From contig JAPOVV010000077.1 in assembly GCA_026707945.1 (NCBI GenBank), positions 124,001 through 188,000 on the forward strand: a stretch of 64,000 nt of DNA. Direction: 5' to 3'. The DNA comes from Gammaproteobacteria bacterium. GTDB lineage: Bacteria; Pseudomonadota; Gammaproteobacteria; Pseudomonadales; Azotimanducaceae. The position numbers and the translations under genes were made by a program. This document shows, piece after piece, positions 1 to 8,684 of this stretch. The notes below the pieces were generated by a model that was not told the origin of the DNA, did no database searches, and was given only the letters and a program-made list of their open reading frames with translations. The stretch's first letter is position 1. Every line of letters begins with the position of its first letter.

Positions 1-1
1 G

Positions 2-1924
2 CGACGATCGACCGAAATCGATGGCATTGAATTTGAATTGCTCGTTTCGGCAACGAACACGAACAACATCGATTTATTCACACCGATCGTTGAGGACTTG
101 AAAACTGAAATATCTCGATTGATTGGTCACGCAGAAGAACTAGGTTTGGACTATCCGTTTGATGGTTTTTCTGTTATCGAGGTACCAAATTACCTCCACA
201 CGTTCAAACAAAGCGCACACATGCCATCGACAAGAACTCAACCTGGGATGTTTCTCCTTCGAGAAGGAAAGTTCCTATCGGCTCCTTTCCATTCAGCTAT
301 TCAGCCCCTGTATGAAGATAGTAATTTGACCGACTCAGAGAAGCGCGAAAGACACCTTTCGTATTTACTCAGTTACTTTCGTAACGACGTTTCCGGTGGC
401 AGTGCTTTCACAGCAGCTGCGAACAATCTATTCGCATACCAGACGCATCCAAGGGGTCGAGGCGCAGAGACGATTAGCTTCGTAATAGACTACCTAATGC
501 TCAAATTACTCGACATTGAAGGTGGTTTCCATTCCGCATACATTCTCGAAGATGCAGATTTCGCTGAGCTGACAGAAATTAGTGCGCGGAACATTGTTTC
601 ATCGTCAAACAGGAACACATTGGGTGATCTACTCTATTCCGCATTCGCAAATCGTCCCGACGTCTGGGAATCGCTTCTGCATGGCTATCAGGACGCGGAT
701 TCCGACTCCACCCCGACTAAAGCGACTCATCACCATTCTCAATTTCTGCTTGCCGCGCAAATCGGTGAGCTATTGCTCGATAAATATGGTGTAGATCAAG
801 TCAGTCAACTGCTGGCAACCTTGAGTGATGGATTCCAAGGCGACACCTTTAGTTACGCTGACCTAATCGCAATTGCGCAAAGCCTCGAGATTCCGCTCGA
901 TGAGGTCATGGACCTATGGTTTGATGGTGTAAGACCGGCCGGTTTTAGAACGAGCGCAGCCAAGGTTGTCCGTTTGCCGGACGCAACCGACGGCACGCCA
1001 ATGTATGAAAGTAATCTGTTTGTCGAAAATGCAGAACCGAACGAGGGATTCTTCAAACTCCAATTCGCGACGGAATTACAGGGCACGACAAGCGCATTTG
1101 AGTTCGATTCAACCGATCCGATTGAGCTAGCAGGAAACAGCTCAGTTGAAATCGCTATTCAAACCTCCAAGCCACTCACGTCCATGTGGTTAAGACCATA
1201 TCTAAGTTTGAATCGTGAAACCTTCAAAATCCCAATCGAACGTCAAAGGCAAATTCGCAATGAATCGAGACCACCGAAACCGTTCGCCATGACCGTAAAT
1301 TGGTCTGTTGACGAAGGCGATTCCGTTCTGATCGATGATTTGGACTCGGGGTTTACAGTCGATGCGGCGGAAGATGAGCCATTTTTCAAATTCGATGGTT
1401 TCTCGCTCATCTCTTATTCGTCGACGTCGAATGGCATGGACGCGGGTTTAAAGTCAGCCGGCGGTTTTTCCTATTTAAGCGAACACGACTGGATGCGCCA
1501 ACAAGCTGACACTGCATTCGGCAGATATCGGAAGACGTTCGTCAGGGCAGAAAGTTTCGATTCGACACCAATGGCTCACTTTAGAGCCGACATACCGAAG
1601 GCCGGTCGATGGAAACTCGAATATCACCTGCCAGATGTTTCTGATCCGAGTGGACGAGAAGTTGGAGGATGGGGTCGATACCAGATTTTGCTGAATGAAC
1701 GAAACAACTGGGGGGATTTTGTTCTTCAATTACGCGTCGGCAATGTTGAACGACCAATCGAATTTAATGGCGAAATAATGCAAGCGGGGTGGAATGACTT
1801 GGGTACGTTTGAACTTCCGAATCAGACGGTCATCTTGAGTATTTCATCCGATACGGAATTTGGCACTACCGTCATCGATGCAATTCGATGGACACCGGTA
1901 GAAACTCAAAACGACTCAATCTAG
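2..1924 (+). CDS. C-terminal part of a large protein with a golvesin-like end domain (5' truncated)
   Basis: The reading frame is already open at the left edge of the window (codons from base 2 read RRSTEIDGIEFELLVSATN), so the gene starts outside; a TTG at 38 is only the first start-like codon. About 640 residues are visible. The first 300 (helical, with blocks such as VIEVPNYLHTF and GMFLLREGKF) remind me of the C-terminal part of large ABC-2-permease/M1-aminopeptidase fusion proteins, but I see no zinc site in the visible part. The last ~130 residues (GWGRYQILLN ... GWNDLGTFEL ... VIDAIRWTP) match the pattern of golvesin/Xly carbohydrate-binding-like domains, a beta-sandwich usually found outside the cytoplasm. 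No neighbour follows on the same strand. The presence of a real gene is near certain; the family call is weak. Confidence 0.6.
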   Translation, partial: RRSTEIDGIEFELLVSATNTNNIDLFTPIVEDLKTEISRLIGHAEELGLDYPFDGFSVIEVPNYLHTFKQSAHMPSTRTQPGMFLLREGKFLSAPFHSAIQPLYEDSNLTDSEKRERHLSYLLSYFRNDVSGGSAFTAAANNLFAYQTHPRGRGAETISFVIDYLMLKLLDIEGGFHSAYILEDADFAELTEISARNIVSSSNRNTLGDLLYSAFANRPDVWESLLHGYQDADSDSTPTKATHHHSQFLLAAQIGELLLDKYGVDQVSQLLATLSDGFQGDTFSYADLIAIAQSLEIPLDEVMDLWFDGVRPAGFRTSAAKVVRLPDATDGTPMYESNLFVENAEPNEGFFKLQFATELQGTTSAFEFDSTDPIELAGNSSVEIAIQTSKPLTSMWLRPYLSLNRETFKIPIERQRQIRNESRPPKPFAMTVNWSVDEGDSVLIDDLDSGFTVDAAEDEPFFKFDGFSLISYSSTSNGMDAGLKSAGGFSYLSEHDWMRQQADTAFGRYRKTFVRAESFDSTPMAHFRADIPKAGRWKLEYHLPDVSDPSGREVGGWGRYQILLNERNNWGDFVLQLRVGNVERPIEFNGEIMQAGWNDLGTFELPNQTVILSISSDTEFGTTVIDAIRWTPVETQNDSI

Positions 1925-2022
1925 CATCCTGGACCGCCAAGCGGCATCACCAAATATCAGATATCGGAGACCCACAAAACTCGTGGACACGAAAACACGC
2001 GAAACCTGAAGTCGACTCAAAC

Positions 2023-2820
2023 TCAACTAAAACACGAGCGCCAATTCGGCGAGTCTTCTTCAACCGAACTGCGAAACGGGCAAATATCTATACCTCCTCG
2101 TCGAGCAAAACTCCCCAATACTGACAACGATTTAGGGCTACATACCTCATTAATATCCTGATAAATCTGTTCGACCGTACTTTCGTGAAATCCCTGGTGT
2201 GTGCGATAAGACAGCAGATACGCCAGCAGAGATTCAGCGCTAAACCACGCATCTTCTAACGACACAACGATCGTCGCGTAGTCCGGTTGCGCGGAAATTG
2301 GGCAGAGACACCGAAATAAATCCGTGTGGTATCTCCCACTGATTCGACCCGCACTACGCCGCGGAGCGAGTAAATCTCGATTGACCTCGAACGATGAAAC
2401 ACCAAGGGGGATATAGTCGATTCGGTGCGACTGCTCGATGAAAGACAGATCAAAAGTAAAGCCGGTCGAAGCGGTATTTAGTTGAACTGCGCATTCGGTA
2501 TCTAGGAGTTCACTCAACGCATGACGAATTGCGTCCTCCACTTCGTGCTTGGAATTGAACTGCTCCATCGCAAATGACATGAGGAACAGTTTCAACGACT
2601 TGCTTTCGACCATGCTCGTTGAACTGCACGGTACGGTTAGAGTCAGATCTCCACGCTTAGGTTTTCCGCGTATATCTAGCCACGTTAATTCGCTGGTTCG
2701 CCAAGTATCCGCCCCAAAACTCCCGAAATCGACCGTCCCTAATGTGTTCTGACGCTGTTCAGCGCGTTTGATCGCCACGAGTTCGGCGGCAGTGGTACCT
2801 ATCGATGCGTGTGATTTCAT
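2023..2820 (-). CDS. queF: NADPH-dependent 7-cyano-7-deazaguanine reductase QueF (bimodular type)
   Basis: Reduces preQ0 to preQ1, the last free-base step of queuosine synthesis before insertion into tRNA; cytoplasmic. The 265 residues fit the long, two-module QueF of gammaproteobacteria (E. coli enzyme about 280). The family signature ESKSLKLF is at 72-79. The catalytic cysteine is most likely C173 in CLCPISAQPD, with the general-acid aspartate D180 after it, and the substrate-binding glutamate in FHE (about 213). The C-terminal RRGGIDICPFRS block is also typical. ATG start at 2820. It is transcribed alone, towards the truncated gene on its left, with no other queuosine gene in view. Confidence 0.95.
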   Translation of the reverse strand: MKSHASIGTTAAELVAIKRAEQRQNTLGTVDFGSFGADTWRTSELTWLDIRGKPKRGDLTLTVPCSSTSMVESKSLKLFLMSFAMEQFNSKHEVEDAIRHALSELLDTECAVQLNTASTGFTFDLSFIEQSHRIDYIPLGVSSFEVNRDLLAPRRSAGRISGRYHTDLFRCLCPISAQPDYATIVVSLEDAWFSAESLLAYLLSYRTHQGFHESTVEQIYQDINEVCSPKSLSVLGSFARRGGIDICPFRSSVEEDSPNWRSCFS

Positions 2821-2870
2821 CGTTAAGTCCGTTTAGATAGTGTCGGGTTTGCTTAAAATGATTCGCGCTT

Positions 2871-2945
2871 GCGGGAATAGCTCAGTGGTAGAGCACAACC
2901 TTGCCAAGGTTGGGGTCGCGGGTTCAAATCCCGTTTCCCGCTCCA
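2871..2945 (+). tRNA. tRNA-Gly (anticodon GCC)
   Basis: A complete cloverleaf of 75 nt. The acceptor stem GCGGGAA pairs with TTCCCGC, followed by discriminator T and an encoded CCA. The anticodon stem CAACC/GGTTG holds the loop TTGCCAA with anticodon GCC. The T arm has the standard GGTTCAAATCC. It stands alone; an IS-end-like sequence starts 16 nt downstream. Confidence 0.97.
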
Positions 2946-2960
2946 TTCTCAGAAAGTGTG

Positions 2961-2995
2961 TATCGGAGACATGGTTTACAGTTTTCCGGTGCAAC
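2961..2995 (+). repeat. Solitary copy of an IS481-type element end sequence
   Basis: The 17 bases at 2964-2980 (CGGAGACATGGTTTACA) recur with one mismatch at 43851-43867 (+) and with one mismatch at 44776-44792 (-). Similarity to the minus-strand copy continues through TTTTCCGGTG to about 2990. The 43.85 kb copy lies directly upstream of an IS481-type transposase remnant, so this is best read as a leftover transposon end or insertion scar between tRNA-Gly and the acyl-CoA dehydrogenase gene. No transposase coding sequence is seen here. Confidence 0.55.
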
Positions 2996-3000
2996 GATAG

Positions 3001-4617
3001 CTATCCGGAAACTCGCTTCTCGATCTCATCGAACAACGCGCGTCCAACCACCTTCAGCGCAAGCGTTTCTTCAGCACCTTCGAAAATCGATAAGACGCGT
3101 GCGTCTACGAAGTAGCGACTGACCGGCGATTCCTCAGCATACCCCATCCCGCCGTGGATTTGCAGTGCCTCCCGTGTTACCCATTCCGCTGCCCTGCACG
3201 CGATTAGCTTCACCAAGCTTGCCTCGAGCTGACCTTCGCCACGGTCCATTAGTGTGGCAACAGCATAGGAGTAGCGTCGTATCGCAACGATGGAAGTCAT
3301 CATGTTGACTAGCTTCGCTCGTGTCAATGGATAGGCTCGAATAGCCTTACTAAACACGACCCGATCGCCTGCGTAGGAATATGCCGCTTCAAAGGCAGCT
3401 TGCATAAGTCCAACAGCACGCGCAGCCGTCTGCAGCCTCCCGCCCGAAAAGCCTCGCATCGTATAGTAGAAACCACGATTGAGTCCCGCATCCTCCCCAA
3501 CTAAAGCATCGTTGGGAACGTAGTAATCATCGTAATGCATGCTAAACGAATGCATGCCGCGATAGCCTAGGGTGGGTATCGCTTTGCCGGTCATAGTTCC
3601 CCCACCCTCTGATTTCACCGTAAACTCGTGGTCGTCAGTGCTCGGTTTTTCTATGACGAATAGCGACAAGCCTCGATGCGGCGGCATCGCCTCTCGATCG
3701 GTACGAGCCAGTACAAGGATTAGGCCTGCCTTACCTGCAAAGGTGCACCAAGTTTTTTCGCCATTTAAGAGCCAACCGCCTTCCGTTTTGCGCGCATTTA
3801 ACGCGACCGACGCAACGTCCGAACCTGTATTTGGTTCGGTCACGGAGACAGCACACAGCGGGTCCCCAGCGGCAAGACCAGGCAGCCAACGACGACGTTG
3901 CTCCTCTGTCCCACCTTCCAACAAAGCTCGAACCATGATCTCGGGCCGTGTAATCAAGCTCCCTGCTGCTCCTAAAGAACCACGTGAGAGTTCCTCGGTA
4001 ACGACCACCATGCCCGTCGTGTCCTCGCCGTCACCTGGCTTCAAGCCCCCGTATTCGTTGGGGACGCTAAAACCAAAACACCCCAGATCCCTAACCCCAT
4101 CCAAAATTTCAGCTGGGATCATTTGATCCTTGCGATGGATGTGTTCTGCAGCTGGCACGACCACGTCATCGGAGAACTTACGTACGGACGCACGCATGGC
4201 ATCCTTTTCTGAATCGATCGTATCCCATGGGATGTTCCCATCTAGCCGCTCTAATAGATCGTGGACGGGGTTTAACCGATTTGGATCACAGATATCGCGA
4301 ATAAGTATCAGCGATCGTTGATTGAGACCAGTGGTTCCAGCTGAATATCTTCGAACATCCTCATCTAGCTCGCGCAAACTCTCCACAAGCCAATTCGAGA
4401 CTATCTCGCCGCTCAACCGATAGTCCAGTGTATCGTGATCATCGCGGCGCTCAAATTCCTCTATCAGGTGGGCGGCTGTCCCTAGATTCGCGAAATTAAA
4501 TGAATGTTTGTATACCTGTAACTGAATTTCGTCGAGGTCTCGATCCCGTAATGGCGCAAGTGCGCGATGTAACGTCGCCCACCCGTCGCTCAAGCCTGCT
4601 CGCCAATCCTGATTCAT
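3001..4617 (-). CDS. Acyl-CoA dehydrogenase with N-terminal extension, (2S)-methylsuccinyl-CoA dehydrogenase-like
   Basis: FAD-dependent alpha,beta-dehydrogenation of an acyl-CoA. Residues 1-135 are a helical extension not found in ordinary acyl-CoA dehydrogenases; the ACAD fold covers about 136-535. ACAD signature 1 is CAVSVTEPNTGSD (255-267) and signature 2 begins QIHGGMGYAEES near 486. The likely catalytic glutamate is E513 in SIFEGAEETLALK. Length (538), the extension and the EGAEE ending recall methylsuccinyl-CoA dehydrogenase (Mcd) of the ethylmalonyl-CoA pathway, which converts methylsuccinyl-CoA to mesaconyl-CoA. This substrate is inferred; crotonyl-CoA carboxylase/reductase and mesaconyl-CoA hydratase are not in the window. 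It is divergent from the CoA-transferase gene 61 bp away, suggesting a shared control region. Confidence 0.9.
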   Translation of the reverse strand: MNQDWRAGLSDGWATLHRALAPLRDRDLDEIQLQVYKHSFNFANLGTAAHLIEEFERRDDHDTLDYRLSGEIVSNWLVESLRELDEDVRRYSAGTTGLNQRSLILIRDICDPNRLNPVHDLLERLDGNIPWDTIDSEKDAMRASVRKFSDDVVVPAAEHIHRKDQMIPAEILDGVRDLGCFGFSVPNEYGGLKPGDGEDTTGMVVVTEELSRGSLGAAGSLITRPEIMVRALLEGGTEEQRRRWLPGLAAGDPLCAVSVTEPNTGSDVASVALNARKTEGGWLLNGEKTWCTFAGKAGLILVLARTDREAMPPHRGLSLFVIEKPSTDDHEFTVKSEGGGTMTGKAIPTLGYRGMHSFSMHYDDYYVPNDALVGEDAGLNRGFYYTMRGFSGGRLQTAARAVGLMQAAFEAAYSYAGDRVVFSKAIRAYPLTRAKLVNMMTSIVAIRRYSYAVATLMDRGEGQLEASLVKLIACRAAEWVTREALQIHGGMGYAEESPVSRYFVDARVLSIFEGAEETLALKVVGRALFDEIEKRVSG

Positions 4618-4678
4618 AGCGCGCAGAAGTTTACAAGCTGGATAATCTCCGCCCCAAAATCACCTCAAAAAGCAAGAT

Positions 4679-5860
4679 TTGTCAATACTCCAAGGAATCC
4701 GTGTTCTCGATTTCGGCCGTTTTATTGCCGGTCCTTTCTGTGGTGCTCTGCTAGGTGATCTGGGTGCGGAAGTGATACGGATCGAGAAGATCGCTGGTAG
4801 TGAGGATCGATTCACTGCACCGATCGGCGAAGGTTTACCTGGGTCTGGATTTCTCCAACTGAATCGAAACAAACTCGGATTCACACTAAACCCGCGCAAA
4901 CCTGAAGGCGCAGAAGTACTCAAGCGTCTGGTCGCGACTGCCGATGTCGTGGTCGCTAATCTACCGCCAGATACGCTCGTGACCATGGGCATGGACTACG
5001 AGAGCCTGAAGGCGGTCAAATCAAACATCATCTTGACGTCAAGCACTGCATTCGGATCAAAAGGACCTTACGCAACACGAGTGGGATTCGACGGGGTCGC
5101 CCAAGCCATGTCCGGCAATATGCACATGACCGGCTATGCCGATGAACCTATGAAGAACTATTTCCCGTATGTTGACTTTATGACGGGTACGCTCAATGCG
5201 CTCTCTACACTCGCAGCCATCATGCATCGAAACCAAACCGGAGAAGGGCAGCATGTCGAAGGTGCATTACTTGCGTCGGCGCTATCAATCGCAAACGGGA
5301 CATTGATCGAACAGCATTTCTTAAAAAATAACCGCATCGCATCCGGCAATCGTGGCCAAACGGCTGCACCTTCGGATGTGTTTCAGACCCGCGATGGTTG
5401 GATTCTCGTTCAGATCGTTGGTAATCCGCTATACGAGCGCTGGGCTAAATTGATGGGTGAAGACTACTGGCTCACCGACGCCAAGTTTGCCTCCGATGAA
5501 TCACGTGGCGAGAACGCCATCGAGATCAGCGAACGGATGCAGAAATGGACCCAGCAACGGACAAATGGCGAAGCCGTACGAACGCTCGAGGACGCACGCA
5601 TCCCCTGTGGCGAGGTTCTGGCACCACAACAAACACTTGAAAACGAACAAGTCGCCGCAATGAACTTCCTTGTGGATACAGAGTTCCCAGGCGTAGAAGG
5701 GATGGCGCCGATTGCACGCATGCCGATGAATTTCTCGTCGATCGACAATTCCATTAAGCGAAGAGCGCCGTTGCTAGGTGAACACACCGACGTAATTCTT
5801 TCGGAATTGGGTTACACTGCAAAGGAGATTGCTGCTCTACACGAAGCGCGCGCCGTCTGA
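4679..5860 (+). CDS. CaiB/BaiF (family III) CoA-transferase
   Basis: Moves CoA between carboxylic acids through an aspartyl-CoA thioester intermediate. The N-terminus (LQGIRVLDFGRFIAGPFCG) and the G-AEVIRIEK block at about 29-37 are the Rossmann-like start typical of the family. The expected catalytic aspartate is D166 in YVDFMTG. Length (393) is normal. The start is a TTG at 4679, and no better codon is visible. It ends 2 bp before hemF and is divergent from the Mcd-like dehydrogenase, so a role in the same acyl-CoA route is plausible (for example mesaconyl- or succinyl-type CoA transfer); the actual donor and acceptor cannot be read from sequence. Confidence 0.92.
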   Translation: MSILQGIRVLDFGRFIAGPFCGALLGDLGAEVIRIEKIAGSEDRFTAPIGEGLPGSGFLQLNRNKLGFTLNPRKPEGAEVLKRLVATADVVVANLPPDTLVTMGMDYESLKAVKSNIILTSSTAFGSKGPYATRVGFDGVAQAMSGNMHMTGYADEPMKNYFPYVDFMTGTLNALSTLAAIMHRNQTGEGQHVEGALLASALSIANGTLIEQHFLKNNRIASGNRGQTAAPSDVFQTRDGWILVQIVGNPLYERWAKLMGEDYWLTDAKFASDESRGENAIEISERMQKWTQQRTNGEAVRTLEDARIPCGEVLAPQQTLENEQVAAMNFLVDTEFPGVEGMAPIARMPMNFSSIDNSIKRRAPLLGEHTDVILSELGYTAKEIAALHEARAV

Positions 5861-5862
5861 AT

Positions 5863-6774
5863 ATGGTTGAGTCGACTCACGAAGCCGACCTCGTGCGATC
5901 CGTACGAGAAGCATTCATGTCTCAACAAGACGAGACTTGGGACGTGCTCATACACGAGCTCGATCCAAGCGTAGAAGAACATGAACCCGAGTCTCCTGTT
6001 ACCTCCGAAACCATCGCTCGCCCTCGCGTCTGTACTGAGGGTGATCTGATCGAGAAAGCGGCGTGTAATTTCACACACAGCCGCGGTGCTTCCCTACCCT
6101 CTGCAGCATCCGCACGGAATCCTCATTTGGCCGGCAAACCGTTCTCGGCATCGGCTCTATCGGTCATCGTGCACCCGAGATTGCCGCGCGTTCCGACCAC
6201 CCACATGAATGTGAGGTTTTTCCACGTCGACGACGGCGAGGGTCATTGGCACTTTGGCGGCGGCATGGACCTCACCCCGCATTTCTTGTACGGAGAAGAT
6301 GCGGTTACTTGGCATGAACACGCCCGCACCGCATGTCGAGATCACGCGCAATACCGACAGTTCAAGCAACAGTGCGACGATTACTTCTTTCTTCCCCACC
6401 GTAACGAGGCACGCGGGATCGGTGGATTGTTTTTTGACGATCTAAACGAACCTGACTTCGCAAGTTGCTTTAGGGTCGCACTGCAAGTATGCGAGCACTT
6501 CCGTTCCGCGTACACAACGATTTTCGATCGACGCAAAGAAACCCAGGCGAACGCAGATGACGAGTATTGGATGCTTCACCGTCGTAGTCGCTACGCCGAA
6601 TTCAACCTTATCCATGATCGTGGCACCAAATATGGATTGCAAAGTGGAAGACGTGTCGAATCCGTCTTAGCGTCCATGCCGCCAAGAGCGAACTGGGTTT
6701 ACGGGCAAGGTGCAGAAACCGAAGAGCAACAAAAGCTGCTGAGCTGCCTACAGAACCCGCGCGAATGGCTGTAG
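5863..6774 (+). CDS. hemF: Aerobic coproporphyrinogen-III oxidase HemF
   Basis: Oxygen-dependent oxidative decarboxylation of coproporphyrinogen III to protoporphyrinogen IX in heme synthesis; cytoplasmic. Family hallmarks are HMNVRFF (114-120, containing the conserved active-site histidine), HWHFGGGMDLTPH (128-140), GIGGLFFDDL, the RRSRYAEFNLIHDRGTKYGL region, and the C-terminal WVY near the end. Length 303 matches E. coli HemF (299). The N-terminal 60 residues are less conserved than usual. It follows the CoA-transferase stop by 2 bp and is probably cotranscribed, although the two functions are not obviously linked. Confidence 0.95.
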   Translation: MVESTHEADLVRSVREAFMSQQDETWDVLIHELDPSVEEHEPESPVTSETIARPRVCTEGDLIEKAACNFTHSRGASLPSAASARNPHLAGKPFSASALSVIVHPRLPRVPTTHMNVRFFHVDDGEGHWHFGGGMDLTPHFLYGEDAVTWHEHARTACRDHAQYRQFKQQCDDYFFLPHRNEARGIGGLFFDDLNEPDFASCFRVALQVCEHFRSAYTTIFDRRKETQANADDEYWMLHRRSRYAEFNLIHDRGTKYGLQSGRRVESVLASMPPRANWVYGQGAETEEQQKLLSCLQNPREWL

Positions 6775-6854
6775 CGAATTAGAAAACCAGTCAACCCAAT
6801 AGAATCACCGACGCCTGTCGCTAAGGCTCGACATCAGCTAAGGATGCGGTTTAA

Positions 6855-8150
6855 ATGACTGAAGCAACTAATGCACTTCTCACACCCGCTACCGATCCCA
6901 GGGAAAGGATTGCCTCCATCGACGTATTGCGCGGCGTCGCCGTACTAGGCATCCTCTCGATCAACATTTGGTTTTTCGCGTTTCCATTCGATGTCGCGAG
7001 CAATCCGACGATCTGGGGCGAATATTTCGGTGCCGACCACGTCGCATGGTGGACGAGCTGGATCGCTGTCGAAGGTTCGCAACGTGCGATCTTTACGATG
7101 CTGTTCGGTGCGAGTGTGCTGCTCTTTACCGAACGCCTCGCAAGCGATGAAAGGCGATCAAGTCTAACGAAGATCTACTATCGCAGAACCGGTTGGTTGA
7201 TCTTATTTGGACTGATCAACGGGTATATCTTGCTTTGGAATGGTGACATCCTGTTCTTCTATGGCGTTATGGGATTGTTGCTGTACTTCACGCGTGCCTG
7301 GTCGGTTCGTCGATTAGTCATTGTCGCAGTGATCGTCATTGTGTTGCTCGACCTATTCAAACTTGCCGGCACGTTAGCACAGGACTATTACGGTCCGATC
7401 GCAGAAGTAGCGCAGGAGAAAGTTGACCGAGGCGAGACACTCGGAGCTGAAGAACAAGCGGCAATCGACATCATGGCTTCGATGCCCATCGAAACCTCTT
7501 CCTACGAGGAATTAAAGTCGGAGGTCGATGCTCGAAGAGCGGGATATGTCAGTGCGTTCCTACCTAATGCCGAAAACACGACGTATTACTACTTGACGTT
7601 CGGTCTCGTATCGCTTTTTTGGGAGTCGTTGGCATTCATGATGCTTGGTATGGCTTTGTTCAAACTTCGCTGGTTTGATGCGAGTCGAGCGACCTCCTTA
7701 TATGTTTCAATGCTCGTCATTGGGTTTGGCGTTGGATTAGCGGTGAATGCGTGGGAGCAATTCGACTCAATCCAAAACAACTACCGGTCCACTTTTACCT
7801 ACGGTACGTATGACATAGGGCGTATGGCGATGTCCTTCGGATATATAGGATTGATCATGCTTATCTGCAAGATGGCATGGTTGCCTCGTGTCCGAGACAC
7901 GCTGTCCGCGGTTGGTAAGATGGCGCTGACGAACTACATCGCACAGTCCATCATCTGCAACGTCATTTTTATAGGGTTCGGTCTGTTTGGCCAACTACGG
8001 TTCCACGAAATCTACTACGTGGTATTCGCGGTCTGGGCAGCCCAATTAATCGCGAGCCCATTGTGGCTTAAGTCTTATCGATACGGTCCGCTTGAATGGT
8101 TATGGCGACGTCTAACCTATGGAGTACCCGTACGCATCCGTCTCACCTAA
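6855..8150 (+). CDS. DUF418 family multi-pass membrane protein (YeiB-like)
   Basis: The N-terminal ERIASIDVLRGVAVLGIL motif is the standard opening of the YeiB/DUF418 family. About nine to ten hydrophobic segments follow, and the C-terminal DUF418 region ends with NYIAQS, PLWLKSYRYGPLEWLWR and RLTYG. The 431 residues are slightly longer than usual because of a charged, probably extracytoplasmic loop (about 180-235). The family is uncharacterised; it resembles acyltransferase-3-type membrane proteins, so a role in transferring small groups to envelope molecules is possible but unproven. ATG start at 6855, 80 bp after hemF, probably in its own unit. Confidence 0.93.
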   Translation: MTEATNALLTPATDPRERIASIDVLRGVAVLGILSINIWFFAFPFDVASNPTIWGEYFGADHVAWWTSWIAVEGSQRAIFTMLFGASVLLFTERLASDERRSSLTKIYYRRTGWLILFGLINGYILLWNGDILFFYGVMGLLLYFTRAWSVRRLVIVAVIVIVLLDLFKLAGTLAQDYYGPIAEVAQEKVDRGETLGAEEQAAIDIMASMPIETSSYEELKSEVDARRAGYVSAFLPNAENTTYYYLTFGLVSLFWESLAFMMLGMALFKLRWFDASRATSLYVSMLVIGFGVGLAVNAWEQFDSIQNNYRSTFTYGTYDIGRMAMSFGYIGLIMLICKMAWLPRVRDTLSAVGKMALTNYIAQSIICNVIFIGFGLFGQLRFHEIYYVVFAVWAAQLIASPLWLKSYRYGPLEWLWRRLTYGVPVRIRLT

Positions 8151-8206
8151 AGGAAATACTCTGATTAGGCTACATGGAATCCACTAGCGACCAACGGTAG
8201 GTAACG

Positions 8207-8590
8207 ATGCAATTTCACCCCCATCACATTCATCTCATGAGCCACGATGCGATGCAAGCGGGGCGGTTCTACGAAACGATGTTCAATGCAGAAATCGAAG
8301 AATCTAAAGGAGCGAACGGACTCCCGCGCTGCAATATGCTCATAGGCGACCAAGCCATCCTCATCTCGACTGTCGACGCAAGCGTTTCGCAACAAGCAAG
8401 CGGACCACACAGCTGCCTGGGTCTTGACCATCTTGGACTGCGCGTCGAGGATGTTGCGGTAGCTGTACGACAACTCGAAAGCAAAGGCGCGAAGATCACG
8501 ATGCACCCGCGTTCCAACGGTCGTGCTACGATCGCGTTTATCGAAGCGCCTGACGGTGTCAGTGTTGAGCTTATTTCGTACGAAGGCTAG
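8207..8590 (+). CDS. VOC superfamily protein (glyoxalase/dioxygenase fold)
   Basis: A single 127-residue protein with two beta-alpha-beta-beta-beta modules. It begins HHIHLMSHD and has LDHLGLRVED near the start of the second module and PDGVSVELI at the end. The two histidines and final glutamate are the usual metal ligands of glyoxalase I-like and extradiol-dioxygenase-like proteins. No substrate can be assigned. It stands between the DUF418 gene and exbD, with 56 bp upstream and 94 bp downstream of non-coding sequence. Confidence 0.88.
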   Translation: MQFHPHHIHLMSHDAMQAGRFYETMFNAEIEESKGANGLPRCNMLIGDQAILISTVDASVSQQASGPHSCLGLDHLGLRVEDVAVAVRQLESKGAKITMHPRSNGRATIAFIEAPDGVSVELISYEG

Positions 8591-8684
8591 ACGTTTCCGA
8601 CGTGAGATTTCGATCTGGCTTCTCTATACAATAGCCGACACGAATCATTCGTGGTGTTCACCACATAGCCGGAAAAGGTAAATC

